A stretch of DNA of 52,708 nucleotides from DAOTWA01 sp034435955 (GCA_034435955.1 DAOTWA010000019.1:1-52708); one strand, 5' to 3'; numbered from the stretch's first letter, positions 41,051 to 50,441 are shown. Notes: a model not told the origin generated them from the sequence alone. Numbers and translations: made by a program.

Positions 41051-41083
41051 AAAAATGGCCCGCGTCTTCATACGGCGGGCCAT
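41051..41083 (-). terminator. Rho-independent terminator of the ADP-forming synthetase gene
   Basis: On the minus strand ATGGCCCGC (41083-41075) pairs with GCGGGCCAT (41063-41055) around an 11-base loop, followed by TTTTT (41055-41051). It lies 29 bases downstream of the stop codon at 41113. Confidence 0.9.
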
Positions 41084-41112
41084 CTCGAAAAAGTCTAAAG
41101 CAACTGGATGGT

Positions 41113-43221
41113 CTAATCCTTGAGGATGATGCGCGCGTCCACCACCATGGCGCCTTTCCCCTCAGCATAAACCAGAACGGGATTGGCATCCGTTTCGGCG
41201 ATATCGTCGCCTAACTCAAGGATCATATTGGAGTAATGGTAAAGCACCTCGGCCAGAGCCTTTTTATCCCGCGCAGCTTCACCGCGGATGCCCGCCAGGA
41301 TCGGCGCGCCACGGATCTCATCCAACATGCGTTCCGCCTGCCGGGGTGTGATTGGCGCCACCCGGAAAGTGACGTCCTTCAGCACTTCGACGAAGATGCC
41401 GCCCAGTCCGAACATGACCGTCGGTCCGAAAGTCGAATCGTTGACCGAGCCAAGGATCACTTCCGTGCCCCAGGGCGCCATCTCCTGGATGGCCACTCCG
41501 TGTATTTTGGCGTCCGCTTTATATTCCCGCGCATTGTCGATGATTGTGGCGAAAGCTTCTCTCACTTCCTGTTCGCTCTTGATATTGACTTTCACTCCGC
41601 CGGCATCCGATTTATGCAGGATATCGGGCGATACGATCTTCATTACCACCGGGTAGCCGATCTTGGCGGCCAATTCGACCGCCTCATCCGGGGTGGTCGA
41701 GAGATAGGTCTTCGTGACCGGGAGGTTGAACGCGGAGAAAACCTCTTTCGATTCGATCTCGGTTAATGTGCGACGTTTATCCATACGCGCACGGAGGATC
41801 ACGTCTCTGGCCTTCTTCAAGTCATATTTGACCTTGGGTGGTTCTTTCTCAATGGCGCTTTCGCGAATGCGGGCGTATTCGCGCAGAGCGGCTATGGAAT
41901 TCACTGCCGTGTCTGGTGCAGGATAGGCGGGAATGCCATTCTCGACCAGCCAGCGCATCGCCTCCTCGGATTTTTCGCCGCCAACAAATGAGATCGTCAC
42001 GGGTTTGTCGGTAATGCCCGAATCCTTGATAGCCTTGTGAATAGTCTGGGCAATTTCCAGAGGATTCGTCATGGCCGTTTCACAGTAGAGCACGACCAGG
42101 CCATCCACCCACGAGTGGCTGATGGCGGAGCGTACACTGGGGTAATACCAATCTGCGCCGGCCATGCCGGTGAGATCCACCGGGTTCTTTGCCGAGCCGA
42201 ATTCGGGCATGCTTTTCCTCAATTCGGCCTGCAGATCGGCGGGGGCAAATTGGAGGGGCAGCCCATACTTCTCGGCGGCATCGGTGGCGAGGACGCCCAC
42301 TCCGCCGCCATTGGTGAGAATCAATAGGTTGTCGCCTTTCATAGGCGGTTGGAGGGAAAGGGCGAGCGTGCGATCGAAGAGGTCATCCAGGTCGGCGGCC
42401 TGTACAATACCGGCTTGAAGGAAGGCGGCGCCGTAGACTTTGGCTGTACCGGCCAGCGATCCGGTATGGGAGGCGGCTGCAGCCGCGCCGTGGGCTGAGA
42501 CGCCCGCTTTCAGGCCGATGATGGGTTTAGTGGCTTTGCGGCCAGATTCAATGAAGTTGCGGCCATCCTTCAAGCCCTCCACATAGAGCGAGATGCAGGT
42601 GGTATTTTCATCCTCGTTCAGCCATGTAATCAGGTCTGCGAAATCGATGTCGGACATGTTGCCAATGGAAATCATCTTATCGAAGCCAACCCGCCGCGTA
42701 TAAGTGGCTGCATCGATGGCGATCAGCAAAGCGCCACTCTGTGAGACCAAAGATGCTTTCCCTGGCAACGGCAAAAACGGCGCGAACGAGGCGTTCATGT
42801 TGTCGGAGTTGGACATCGTGCCGACGATGTTCGGCCCCAGGATGCGCACCCCGTAACTGTGGGCGATCTCTACGATCTGATTTTCCAGATCGCGGTTGCC
42901 TGTCTCGCTAAAACCGGAGGTAATCACGATCAATCCTTTGACGCCCTTCCGTCCGCACTCATCGACCACCTCCGGCACGATCTTGGCCGGAACGACAACC
43001 GCTGCGGCTTCAACCCCATCGGGTACATCCAGGATGCTCGGATAGGCTCTCAAGCCGAGGATCTCTTTCGCAGTGGGGTTGATGGGGTAAATTCTGCCCT
43101 TATACCCGCTCTCGATGAGGTTTTTAAGCACGGTGTAGCCGATCTTCCCGGGTTGGGTCGAGGCGCCAATAACGGCGATGGATTTTGGCCTAAGCAAACC
43201 ATTTAAGAGTTCTTGGTCCAA
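41113..43221 (-). CDS. ADP-forming acetyl/acyl-CoA synthetase, fused alpha-beta
   Basis: 702 aa single chain of the ADP-forming type. The CoA-binding domain starts with RPKSIAVIGASTQPGKIGYTV; the ligase part follows with HTGSLAGTAKVYGAAF, whose His carries phosphate, and the C-terminal ATP-grasp beta part (about residue 475 on) has DILHKSDAGGVKVNI, AIQEMAPWGTEVILGS and FGLGGIFVEVLKDV. It makes ATP from acyl-CoA, ADP and phosphate, typical of fermentative energy conservation. The start is TTG at 43221 with AAGGAGG 6 bases upstream, which supports this unusual start. It ends before a strong terminator at 41051-41083. Confidence 0.93.
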   Translation of the reverse strand: MDQELLNGLLRPKSIAVIGASTQPGKIGYTVLKNLIESGYKGRIYPINPTAKEILGLRAYPSILDVPDGVEAAAVVVPAKIVPEVVDECGRKGVKGLIVITSGFSETGNRDLENQIVEIAHSYGVRILGPNIVGTMSNSDNMNASFAPFLPLPGKASLVSQSGALLIAIDAATYTRRVGFDKMISIGNMSDIDFADLITWLNEDENTTCISLYVEGLKDGRNFIESGRKATKPIIGLKAGVSAHGAAAAASHTGSLAGTAKVYGAAFLQAGIVQAADLDDLFDRTLALSLQPPMKGDNLLILTNGGGVGVLATDAAEKYGLPLQFAPADLQAELRKSMPEFGSAKNPVDLTGMAGADWYYPSVRSAISHSWVDGLVVLYCETAMTNPLEIAQTIHKAIKDSGITDKPVTISFVGGEKSEEAMRWLVENGIPAYPAPDTAVNSIAALREYARIRESAIEKEPPKVKYDLKKARDVILRARMDKRRTLTEIESKEVFSAFNLPVTKTYLSTTPDEAVELAAKIGYPVVMKIVSPDILHKSDAGGVKVNIKSEQEVREAFATIIDNAREYKADAKIHGVAIQEMAPWGTEVILGSVNDSTFGPTVMFGLGGIFVEVLKDVTFRVAPITPRQAERMLDEIRGAPILAGIRGEAARDKKALAEVLYHYSNMILELGDDIAETDANPVLVYAEGKGAMVVDARIILKD

Positions 43222-43825
43222 CTCGGTCCTCCTTATTTATCCTGGTCTTGATTGGAATGCAGGCAAGATCGATGGAGGGCGAAATTCCCAGATGCCTGGG
43301 CCGCGCTTGATTGCATCCTCGTCCTCCCGATGAACGAACCGCCAATTTGGAAGCTGTCCTTTTCGCTCGCGACAGAGGTCCTATGGAAGGTTTTCACAGA
43401 TTAATAGTATACATGAGATTTGTCAGACCATTTGACCTATATCCGTGTGACGAAAATAACAATTTTTCTAACCCTGCGCAGGCGTTTGTCGCTTTCGCTT
43501 GGTTTTCAAAGATGGATGCATGAAGTTAGGTTAAAATGGGCGTGTTATTACCTTGCAACGCGAGGCAGTCAAAGCGGGGGTCGATATAGGGGTGAAGATG
43601 GCGATCCGGCTTTGCGGAAGGCGTTGGAAATCGTGCTTACCGATCCAACCGCCGACGTTGCCAAGGTAATGCATACAGCGGCTGTGGAAGCCCAGACCGC
43701 ATTGGATGCCAGGTTCAAGTAACATGCCTGCGGAGTAATCATTTCCATAAGAGTGGTAAAATCATCCCGTCTTTTTTTACTTACGACCGCCACATCCGAT
43801 TTGCAACCGATTAGGAGCAGCAACC
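43222..43825. other. 604-base stretch with no confident gene
   Basis: Between the ADP-forming synthetase start and the SufS-like gene. It contains a small hairpin (CCCAG-ATGC-CTGGG near 43289) and AT-rich parts around 43400-43530 where promoters might lie, but no convincing -35/-10 pair was found. Its only protein-like piece is the fragment at 43580-43722. Reading frames here have non-ATG starts and no ribosome sites. Confidence 0.6.
43580..43722 (+). pseudogene. Possible remnant of an ABC solute-binding protein C-terminus
   Basis: The last about 40 codons read DPALRKALEIVLTDPTADVA, then KVMHTAAVEAQTALDARFK and a stop. The alternating charged helical pattern with ALD-type end resembles the final helices of sugar-type ABC transporter binding proteins. 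The frame extends upstream to 43420 but with unrelated composition, a TTG start and no ribosome site. It may be a decayed 3' end left by deletion, or a chance frame. Confidence 0.3.
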
Positions 43826-45238
43826 ATGACCTTTTCATCCAACGTCAGCACCTATCGCGAACTGATCGTAGGTGTGGATGCCCAGGTTCCTCGTCTAGAT
43901 GGAAGTCTGGGGCCGTATATCAACCTGGATAATGCTGCTTCGACGCCCGCATTCAAATCCGTGCAGCAAGCAGTGAATGCGTTTTTGCCGTACTACAGCA
44001 GCGTTCACCGCGGGACGGGTTTCAAGAGTCAGCTATCGACCCATTTTTACGAGCTGGCCCGTAAAGAAGCGATGCGTTTTGTGGGCGCCGATGAACACAC
44101 CCACACCTGCATCTTCGGTAAAAATACCACCGAAGTGCTCAATATTCTGGCCCATCGGTTTCAATTTGCAACTGGAAACGACGTCGTGCTGCTCAGCACT
44201 ATGGAGCACCATTCCAATGACCTTCCCTGGCGATCTGTGGCTCAAGTGGAACACATCGAGCTCACCCCCGATGGCCGTTTGGACGAGGATGATTTCGACC
44301 GTAAGCTGGACAAGTATGGAAGCCGTGTGGCTTTGGTGACAATCACCGGGGCCAGCAATGTCACCGGTTTTATCAATCCCATTCACCGCCTAGCCGAGAA
44401 AGCGCATGCCGTCGGCGCCGAAATTGTGGTCGATTGCGCCCAACTTGCCCCACACCGTGCGATCAACATGCTGCCGTTGAGTGATCCCGCTCACTTGGAT
44501 TATGTGGCGTTGTCGGCCCATAAAATGTACGCCCCCTTCGGAACTGGCGCGCTCATCGGCCGCCGGGATACCTTCGAAACGGGGAACCCGTTCATGCGCG
44601 GGGGCGGCGAAGTCGACATTGTCACCGTGGATCAGGTGGTATGGTCCACCCCGCCTGAACGGGATGAGGCGGGCAGTCCCAACACAGTCGGAGCGGTGGC
44701 CATGGTGGCTGCTATGACACAACTAAGCCGCATCGGCATGGAAAATATAGGCCGCCACGAAGCTGAGCTGACGGCCTATGCTCTGCGTCGACTCTCGCGG
44801 ATTCCAGGGATCACGATTTATGGGGATAAAAATGCTGATAACACCAGTGAGCGGTTAGGGGTGATACCGATCAATTTGGATGGCCGGTCGCATTTTCTGG
44901 TAGCAGCGGTCCTCGGCTACGAATTCGGGATCGGAGTACGCAACGGTTGTTTTTGCGCTCACCCTTATCTGCTTCATCTATTAGGTGTCTCGCCTGAGGA
45001 AGCCCGTCAGATACGCATGCGCATCACGGCCCGTGACCGCAGCAACATGCCTGGAATGGTGCGCATATCGTTTGGCCTGTACAACACACTCGAGGAAGTA
45101 GATGCGCTGGTCGAGGCCTTGACGCGCATCGTGCTGGGCGATTATCGCGGTGTTTATGTTCAGGATCGCAAGAGCGGCGAATATCATCCGCGTGGTTATA
45201 AACCGGATTTCAACCGTTATTTTTCCCTGGGAGCATGA
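43826..45238 (+). CDS. SufS/NifS-like cysteine desulfurase-type aminotransferase (class V)
   Basis: 470 aa, about 60 longer than typical SufS. Class V fold signs: NLDNAASTPAFKSVQQAV near residue 31, YSSVHRGTGFKSQLSTHFY near 56-74, STMEHHSNDLPWRS with the PLP-stacking His, a cofactor lysine in LSAHKMYAPFGTGALIG near 235, and RNGCFCAHPYLLHLLG near 375, where a cysteine sits at the desulfurase position. The role is probably sulfur transfer or a related PLP lyase; the Cys neighbourhood GCFCAHP differs from SufS RxGHHCAQP. Ribosome site GGAG 8 bases upstream of ATG. No Suf genes are adjacent. Confidence 0.85.
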   Translation: MTFSSNVSTYRELIVGVDAQVPRLDGSLGPYINLDNAASTPAFKSVQQAVNAFLPYYSSVHRGTGFKSQLSTHFYELARKEAMRFVGADEHTHTCIFGKNTTEVLNILAHRFQFATGNDVVLLSTMEHHSNDLPWRSVAQVEHIELTPDGRLDEDDFDRKLDKYGSRVALVTITGASNVTGFINPIHRLAEKAHAVGAEIVVDCAQLAPHRAINMLPLSDPAHLDYVALSAHKMYAPFGTGALIGRRDTFETGNPFMRGGGEVDIVTVDQVVWSTPPERDEAGSPNTVGAVAMVAAMTQLSRIGMENIGRHEAELTAYALRRLSRIPGITIYGDKNADNTSERLGVIPINLDGRSHFLVAAVLGYEFGIGVRNGCFCAHPYLLHLLGVSPEEARQIRMRITARDRSNMPGMVRISFGLYNTLEEVDALVEALTRIVLGDYRGVYVQDRKSGEYHPRGYKPDFNRYFSLGA

Positions 45239-45256
45239 TGGGGCAGACCCATCATG
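45234..45256. terminator. Perfect hairpin joining two convergent stop codons
   Basis: CATGATGGG (45234-45242), loop GCAGA, CCCATCATG (45248-45256). The TGA stop of the plus-strand SufS-like gene lies in the left arm and the TGA stop of the minus-strand peptidase gene in the right arm, at mirror positions. No T-run is present, so as a terminator it would be weak. Confidence 0.55.
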
Positions 45257-47273
45257 AGTCCCCTTTCAGCCAGCGGTCGAACCAGGCCAGGAATTCCTTC
45301 AACCGCACGATGCGCCGATCCGTGCGGCCAGAACGCGAAAGGTCGTGCGATTCCTCTGGGAAGATGATGAACCGGGTGGGTACACCGAGTTTCCTGAGGG
45401 CGACATAAACCTGCTCATCCTGTTCCAGGGGGCAGCGTAAATCCTGCTCGCTGTGCGACACCAATGTCGGCGTACGTACGTTGGCAAAATATTTGATCGG
45501 TGAGCGGTCCCAGAGTATTTGGCCGTCTTCGTAAGGGGCTTTGCCCAGGAAGGTATCCTGAAAGGCCCAATTAAAATCTGACGAGCCCCACATGCTGACA
45601 ATATTGCTGACCGAGCGCTGGGTGACAGCGGCATGGAAACGGTGGGTGTGGCTGATGATCCAGTTGGTCATGTAACCGCCGTAACTGCCCCCTGCCACGC
45701 CCATACGTTCGGCGTCGATGTAAGGCTTTTGCGCCACGAAGTCTGTCCAAGCCATCAGATCATCATAATCGACGGTGCCCCATGCCCCGTGAATGGCACG
45801 CGCATGTTCTTCGCCATAACCCTGCCCGCCGCGCGGATTGCAAAAATAAACCACATAACCGTTAGCGGCCAGAAAATAAAATTCGTGCATGAAATTGTGG
45901 CCATATTGAAGCAATGGCCCGCCGTGAATTTCCAAGACCGAGGGGTATTTCCTCGCTGCATCGAAATCGGGTGGTTTGAGGATCCAACCTTGCAAGTCAT
46001 TGCCGGACGCGCCCTTAAACCACATCTCTTCTACCTCTCCCAGGTCCACTCCATCCAGCCAGTCCCGATTCAAGCTGGTGAGCGCCCGCGATTGCCCGGT
46101 TTCCATTTCGTACAGGTAGATCTGCCCGGGATCGGTCATCGTCGCGAAGAAATAGGCCAATCGTCGCTGTGCGCGGTCGAAGTTGTGCTCCATGACCACG
46201 CCGGGATCCCTCAGAAGAGGGGCAAGTTCACCGGTCTTCACATCGATTGAGTCCAGGCGGGTGATCCCGTGGTGGAGTACCTGGAAATAGAGTCTTTGTC
46301 CATCGTTCGACCAGGTTGGCGGCATCAGCTTATGCCCGCTGATATCGGCGATGGTCCAATCATTCACATGAAAGTCGTACTTTCCAGTGAGGTTGATGGC
46401 CGCTTTGCTGCCGTCGGCTGTGACAATCCACAGACTATCATTCTTCCAATCGAGGGTTTTGCCCTCGTGTCCGATATAGGCGATCAGGCGGCCATCCGGC
46501 GAATATGATAGTTTGCCTTTCGGTCCGGGCGGTGTGGGTATCAAGCGTTCCTGGCCGGTTTCGAGGTCGAACTCGAATACATCGATCTGGTCATAATCTA
46601 AATCGGGATCCGGAGCGCGGTTCGATGTGTAGGCCAACCGTTTGCCGTCCGGAGACCAGACCGGCTCGAGATCATCGAATACCGGGCTGTCGGTGATCTG
46701 ACGGGCTTTACCCGTCCGCGCGTTTATCAGCCACACATGCCAGCGTTCCCGGGGGAGGAAACCGTGTCCATCGAGTTTGTAGAAGATGCGCTCGATCGGA
46801 CGCACGACCACCCCTAATTTTTTCTTGCTTTCATCCTGCTCACGCTCGATGTCCTCGGCGTCCTTTTTTCGAAACTGGCAGGCGATCCAACGGCCATCCG
46901 GCGACCATTCCAGACTGCCGAATTCTCCCTTCAGATCGGTGAGCTGGCGCGCTTCTCCGCCATCGGTCGGGATCAGATAAATCTGCGGCTGATTCTCGTC
47001 CGCCCGGTTGGACAGGAAGGCAATCTGTCGTCCATCTGGGGACCAGCGTGGGAGCGAGTCGGTGTGATCTCCCTGCGTAAAGGCTCGGACCTCGCCGCTG
47101 GCGGCATCGATCATCCTCAGATTGGCGAATTTCTTCTCACTTTGACGGTCGATACGCCGGATGGCAAACACCACCTGTTTGCCGTCCGGAGAAAGTTCAA
47201 GGTCAGTAATGGTTTGGAAGCGGTAAAGATCCTCAGCGGTGATTTTGCGCCGCCGCCTTCTGGCTTCTGGCAT
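45252..47273 (-). CDS. S9 family prolyl oligopeptidase / acylaminoacyl-peptidase
   Basis: 673 aa from ATG 47273, which has AGGAGA 6 bases upstream; an earlier in-frame TTG at 47291 is less likely. Residues 10-400 form WD40-like beta-propeller repeats (LSPDGKQVVFAIRR, WSPDGRQIAFLSNRA, WSPDGRWIACQ, WSPDGKRLAYTSN). The C-terminal alpha/beta hydrolase has the nucleophile in VAGGSYGGYMTNW near residue 540, and ends with HSEQDLRCPLEQ and EESHDLSRSGR, which carry acid and His. No signal peptide is visible, so cytosolic peptide cleavage is likely. Its 3' end meets the SufS-like gene at a shared hairpin. Downstream on the operon side, gpmA lies 31 bases upstream. Confidence 0.92.
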   Translation of the reverse strand: MPEARRRRRKITAEDLYRFQTITDLELSPDGKQVVFAIRRIDRQSEKKFANLRMIDAASGEVRAFTQGDHTDSLPRWSPDGRQIAFLSNRADENQPQIYLIPTDGGEARQLTDLKGEFGSLEWSPDGRWIACQFRKKDAEDIEREQDESKKKLGVVVRPIERIFYKLDGHGFLPRERWHVWLINARTGKARQITDSPVFDDLEPVWSPDGKRLAYTSNRAPDPDLDYDQIDVFEFDLETGQERLIPTPPGPKGKLSYSPDGRLIAYIGHEGKTLDWKNDSLWIVTADGSKAAINLTGKYDFHVNDWTIADISGHKLMPPTWSNDGQRLYFQVLHHGITRLDSIDVKTGELAPLLRDPGVVMEHNFDRAQRRLAYFFATMTDPGQIYLYEMETGQSRALTSLNRDWLDGVDLGEVEEMWFKGASGNDLQGWILKPPDFDAARKYPSVLEIHGGPLLQYGHNFMHEFYFLAANGYVVYFCNPRGGQGYGEEHARAIHGAWGTVDYDDLMAWTDFVAQKPYIDAERMGVAGGSYGGYMTNWIISHTHRFHAAVTQRSVSNIVSMWGSSDFNWAFQDTFLGKAPYEDGQILWDRSPIKYFANVRTPTLVSHSEQDLRCPLEQDEQVYVALRKLGVPTRFIIFPEESHDLSRSGRTDRRIVRLKEFLAWFDRWLKGDS

Positions 47274-47303
47274 ATAGGCTCTCCTGATCAATAAGTCAAA
47301 CCG

Positions 47304-48050
47304 TTATTTCTTTTTCGCCTGGTGGGCGACCGCCTGTATGGCCGCCTGGACAGCCTCCTGATCGCCAAGATAATAATGGCGTATCGGCTTCATATCCTCG
47401 TCCAGTTCATAAATCAGCGGGATGCCGGTAGGAATATTCAGTTCAGTAATCTCGTTGTCGGGGATGTTGTCCAGGTATTTTACCAGGGCGCGCAGGCTGT
47501 TGCCATGAGCCGAAATGAGGACGCGCTTGCCTTCTTTAAGTGTAGGCACGATGCTCTGGTGCCAGAAAGGCAGGAAACGTTCCACGGTATCTTTAAGGCA
47601 CTCGGTCAGTGGGATAAGCTCTCTGGGAAGGTCATGGTAACGACGATCGTTGCCTGGCCAACGTGGGTCGTCAGGGGTCAAGGCAGGCGGGCGCACATCG
47701 TAGCTCCGCCGCCACAGCCTGACCTGTTCCTCACCGTATTTTTCTGCCATCTCGGCTTTATTCAGGCCCTGCAGCGCGCCATACATGCGCTCATTCAGGC
47801 GCCAGGTCTTGATAACCGGAATCCACATCAGGTCCATGCGATCCAACACGATCCACAAGGTGCGGATGGCTCGTTTGAGCACGGAGGTGTAGGCGATGTC
47901 GAAGGTGTATCCATCGGCCATCAGCAGTTCGGCTGCCGTATTGGCCTCCTGGATGCCTTTCTCGCTAAGGTCTACGTCTGTCCAGCCGGTAAAGCGGTTT
48001 TCCATGTTCCAAACGCTCTCTCCGTGTCGCAGCAAAACAAGCTTGATCAT
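47304..48050 (-). CDS. gpmA: 2,3-bisphosphoglycerate-dependent phosphoglycerate mutase
   Basis: 248 aa, the standard size. LLRHGESVWNMENRFTGW near residues 7-24 carries the catalytic phosphohistidine His9. YTSVLKRAIRTLW, ERMYGALQGLNKAEMAEKYGEEQV and LISAHGNSLRALVKYLD near 180 complete the family pattern; the second His (AHGNS) is present. It interconverts 3- and 2-phosphoglycerate in glycolysis in the cytoplasm. ATG at 48050. It precedes the S9 peptidase gene by 30 bases on the same strand, with no functional link obvious. Confidence 0.95.
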   Translation of the reverse strand: MIKLVLLRHGESVWNMENRFTGWTDVDLSEKGIQEANTAAELLMADGYTFDIAYTSVLKRAIRTLWIVLDRMDLMWIPVIKTWRLNERMYGALQGLNKAEMAEKYGEEQVRLWRRSYDVRPPALTPDDPRWPGNDRRYHDLPRELIPLTECLKDTVERFLPFWHQSIVPTLKEGKRVLISAHGNSLRALVKYLDNIPDNEITELNIPTGIPLIYELDEDMKPIRHYYLGDQEAVQAAIQAVAHQAKKK

Positions 48051-48178
48051 TGTCGGTATACCTTCTTTCTAACAGGGATGCTGGATTGATCAATTTTAAC
48101 GCGATTGCGGCTATCTGTGTGAAAAATCACAATCCGGCATTGTTTCACGGATTATAGCCTAATCTGATCCTAATGGCA

Positions 48179-49033
48179 TCATGGATTGGGGCCGGTTTTA
48201 ACCGGCCGGGATGGATCGCGAATCCATTCACTCCACGAACCTGCGTACAACAAACCGGGCTTCAATCCGGCATACTCCATCGCGAGCAGGTGAAAACAGG
48301 ACGTCACACCTGAACCGCAATAAACGATGCTGTTTTCGGGCGGGACGCCGTCCAACAGGTCAAGGAACTGGCGCCGCAGTTGTTCCGGGGGTAATAAAGT
48401 TCCATCCGGACTCAGATTCTCGCCATGGAAGCGGTTGATCGCACCGGGTATATGACCCGCGACTGGATCGATTGGCTCCTGCTCACCCCGGTAGCGAATG
48501 GGCGCGCGGGCATCAATGATCCGGTAGCGCGGATCGAGGCGCAGGCTGTTCACCTCCTGGCTGGTCACGTACATGGACGGCTGCATCCTGGCGTTAAATT
48601 TGGCCGGTGGGCGCTCTTCGATGCCCGTCCGAATGGACCGGCCTTCCGCCAGCCATTTACCGAAACCGCCGTCCAGCACGGCCACTGCATCATGGCCGTA
48701 CAGGCGCAGCAGGAACCACAGGCGGGCAGCGAAAGCGCCGCTGACCGTATCATAGGCCACCACCTGGCGGCCAGGCTCGATCCCCCAGCGAGAAGCACGC
48801 GCGACGAATTCACGCTCCTCAGGAAGTGGATGGCGGCCCGTTTCGAGACTGACAGGTCCGGCCAGGTCATTGTCCAAGCTGGCGTATACCGCGCCGGGAA
48901 TATGACCCTGCTTATAGGATTCAAAACCCCATGGCGGATCTAGCAGTTCGAAGCGACAATCGACGATCACCCATTGCGGGTCATCCAGATGGGCGGCCAG
49001 CGTTTCAGTGCTGACGATCGTGGAATGAATCAT
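48179..49033 (-). CDS. Two-domain thiosulfate/mercaptopyruvate sulfurtransferase (rhodanese)
   Basis: 284 aa. The N-terminal rhodanese domain (WVIVDCRFELLDPPWGFESY, GHIPGAVYASLDNDLAG) lacks the Cys loop, as in normal two-domain members. The C-terminal domain has YRIIDARAPIRYRGEQEPID, GHIPGAINRFH and the active-site loop VYCGSGVTSCFHLLAM, with the persulfide Cys in CGSGVT. The loop of type CGSGVT fits mercaptopyruvate or thiosulfate sulfurtransferases. It transfers sulfane sulfur to cyanide or a thiol acceptor. It follows the small membrane protein gene by 3 bases on the same strand. Confidence 0.92.
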   Translation of the reverse strand: MIHSTIVSTETLAAHLDDPQWVIVDCRFELLDPPWGFESYKQGHIPGAVYASLDNDLAGPVSLETGRHPLPEEREFVARASRWGIEPGRQVVAYDTVSGAFAARLWFLLRLYGHDAVAVLDGGFGKWLAEGRSIRTGIEERPPAKFNARMQPSMYVTSQEVNSLRLDPRYRIIDARAPIRYRGEQEPIDPVAGHIPGAINRFHGENLSPDGTLLPPEQLRRQFLDLLDGVPPENSIVYCGSGVTSCFHLLAMEYAGLKPGLLYAGSWSEWIRDPSRPVKTGPNP

Positions 49034-49036
49034 CGA

Positions 49037-49486
49037 TCACCTTGCCGAACGGGAAGCGGTTGCGATCGTTGCAGCCTGGATCGTGGCGGTAACCAGCCAG
49101 ACAGCCAGCGCCAACAGGACCAGCCCGCCGCCGTCGAAAACGATGAAGCGCCCGATCGCATCACGGGCGGAGGTGTGGATAGTGGGAAGAGACAACCAGA
49201 TCCAGGTTTCACCGGCCAGACCGATAGCCTGCATCGCCAGGGCCTCGAGGAGGGAGATGCGCTGTCGGGCGGGTTCGATCATGGCAATCCCATACGGCAC
49301 GTTCCACATCAGAAAAAGGATGCCAAGCCCGCGCACCATGGCAATGCCGGTTGCGCCGCTCAATTCGAAGCTGGAGGCGTATCGCTGCGGGGCGATCAGA
49401 AAGATCAAGGCGCATTCCACATTCAAAAAGAACACGACGCCAATTAAAATTCTGGCCAACCAAATTTTACCGGTTGATCGAACCAT
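49037..49486 (-). CDS. Small membrane protein of unknown function, 4 helices
   Basis: 149 aa with about four hydrophobic helices: ARILIGVVFFLNVECALIF, GIAMVRGLGILFLMWNVPY, LEALAMQAIGLAGETWIWL, and GGGLVLLALAVWLVTATIQ. It is not recognised; the layout is that of small DUF membrane proteins found in Chloroflexota. It lies between the radical SAM gene (9 bases upstream) and the rhodanese gene (3 bases downstream), all minus strand, so it is in an operon. ATG at 49486. Confidence 0.7.
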   Translation of the reverse strand: MVRSTGKIWLARILIGVVFFLNVECALIFLIAPQRYASSFELSGATGIAMVRGLGILFLMWNVPYGIAMIEPARQRISLLEALAMQAIGLAGETWIWLSLPTIHTSARDAIGRFIVFDGGGLVLLALAVWLVTATIQAATIATASRSAR

Positions 49487-49495
49487 ATTCTCTCC

Positions 49496-50425
49496 TCAGA
49501 TCCAGGCATGTCGCCGATCGAGGCGCTCCAGGCCAGCCTCTTGAGCGAGGGAAACAGCCTGGAGGTATTCCTCGCGGGTGATCCGCCGGTTCAGCTCCGG
49601 ATAACGGTAAGCATTGTATTCAGGACGGTATTGATCCATCAGGTTTAGATAGGTGTTCTCCGAAATTTCCTCGGCCAGGAAGTGTACTATCTCGCGGGTG
49701 CCGGCCAGGCCGCCTGGAAGAACCAGGTGGCGCACCAGCAATCCGCGGACCGCCAGCCCGTTCTCGTCCAGAACCAGATCGCCGACCTGGCGGTGCATCT
49801 CCCGTACAGCCAGGCGGTTGATGACTGGATAATCTTTGGCACGCGAGTAGCGCAAGGCGTTGGCCGCATCGGAGTATTTCATATCGGGCATGTAAATATC
49901 CACCACGCCGTCCAACAGACGCAGCATCTCCAGAGAGTCATATCCACCGGTATTGTAAACCAGCGGAATGCGCAGTCCAGCCTGAGCAGCCAGCGCGACC
50001 GCCGCCAGTATCTGAGGAACAACGTGGCTGGGCGAAACCAGGTTAATGTTGTGGCAGCCGTAAGACTGCAATTCCAGCATGATGGCAGCCAGATCACGAT
50101 CGTCGACCAGATTCCCGGCGTCCGTCTGGCTGATTTCGTGATTCTGACAGTACTGGCAGCGTAAATTGCAGCGCGAGAAGAAGATCGTACCTGAACCGCG
50201 CCAGCCCCGCAGCGGGTCTTCTTCTCCCAGGTGTGGGCCATAGGAATATACCCTGGCAAGGGCGACCGTACGGCACACGCCCAACTGACCCGCCAGGCGG
50301 TTTACCGGACAACGCCAGGCGCACACATCACAAATGGACAGGTGTCTGCGCGCCTCCTCAGCACGCTGGACCAGTTCACCACTGCGCAGTAGGGAAAGAT
50401 ACGCCGGTTCAATCCTTGCGCTCAT
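49496..50425 (-). CDS. Radical SAM protein, PflA/AmmeMemoRadiSam-like
   Basis: 309 aa from ATG 50425; an upstream extension to 50503 is unlikely because it runs into the 3' end of the SpoU gene. An N-terminal Cys group (Cys32, Cys35, Cys39, Cys51) precedes the radical SAM motif RCNLRCQYCQN (Cys86, Cys90, Cys93). Then GYDSLEMLRLLDGVVDIYMPDMKY and YPVINRLAVREMHRQVGDL, typical of pyruvate formate-lyase activating enzyme-like proteins. It would cleave SAM to make a radical and activate an enzyme or modify a small molecule; the partner is unknown and no glycyl radical enzyme is in the window. Cys spacing differs from PflA, whose extra cluster is absent. Confidence 0.85.
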   Translation of the reverse strand: MSARIEPAYLSLLRSGELVQRAEEARRHLSICDVCAWRCPVNRLAGQLGVCRTVALARVYSYGPHLGEEDPLRGWRGSGTIFFSRCNLRCQYCQNHEISQTDAGNLVDDRDLAAIMLELQSYGCHNINLVSPSHVVPQILAAVALAAQAGLRIPLVYNTGGYDSLEMLRLLDGVVDIYMPDMKYSDAANALRYSRAKDYPVINRLAVREMHRQVGDLVLDENGLAVRGLLVRHLVLPGGLAGTREIVHFLAEEISENTYLNLMDQYRPEYNAYRYPELNRRITREEYLQAVSLAQEAGLERLDRRHAWI

Positions 50426-50441
50426 CGGCCATGTCAGCCAT

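Noticed and set aside
43420..43579. Upstream part of the plus-strand frame that ends at 43722
   Set aside because: TTG start, no ribosome site and composition unlike the C-terminal piece; treated as non-coding.
47322..48089. 255-codon frame opposite gpmA
   Set aside because: Shadow of the phosphoglycerate mutase gene, with no independent support.
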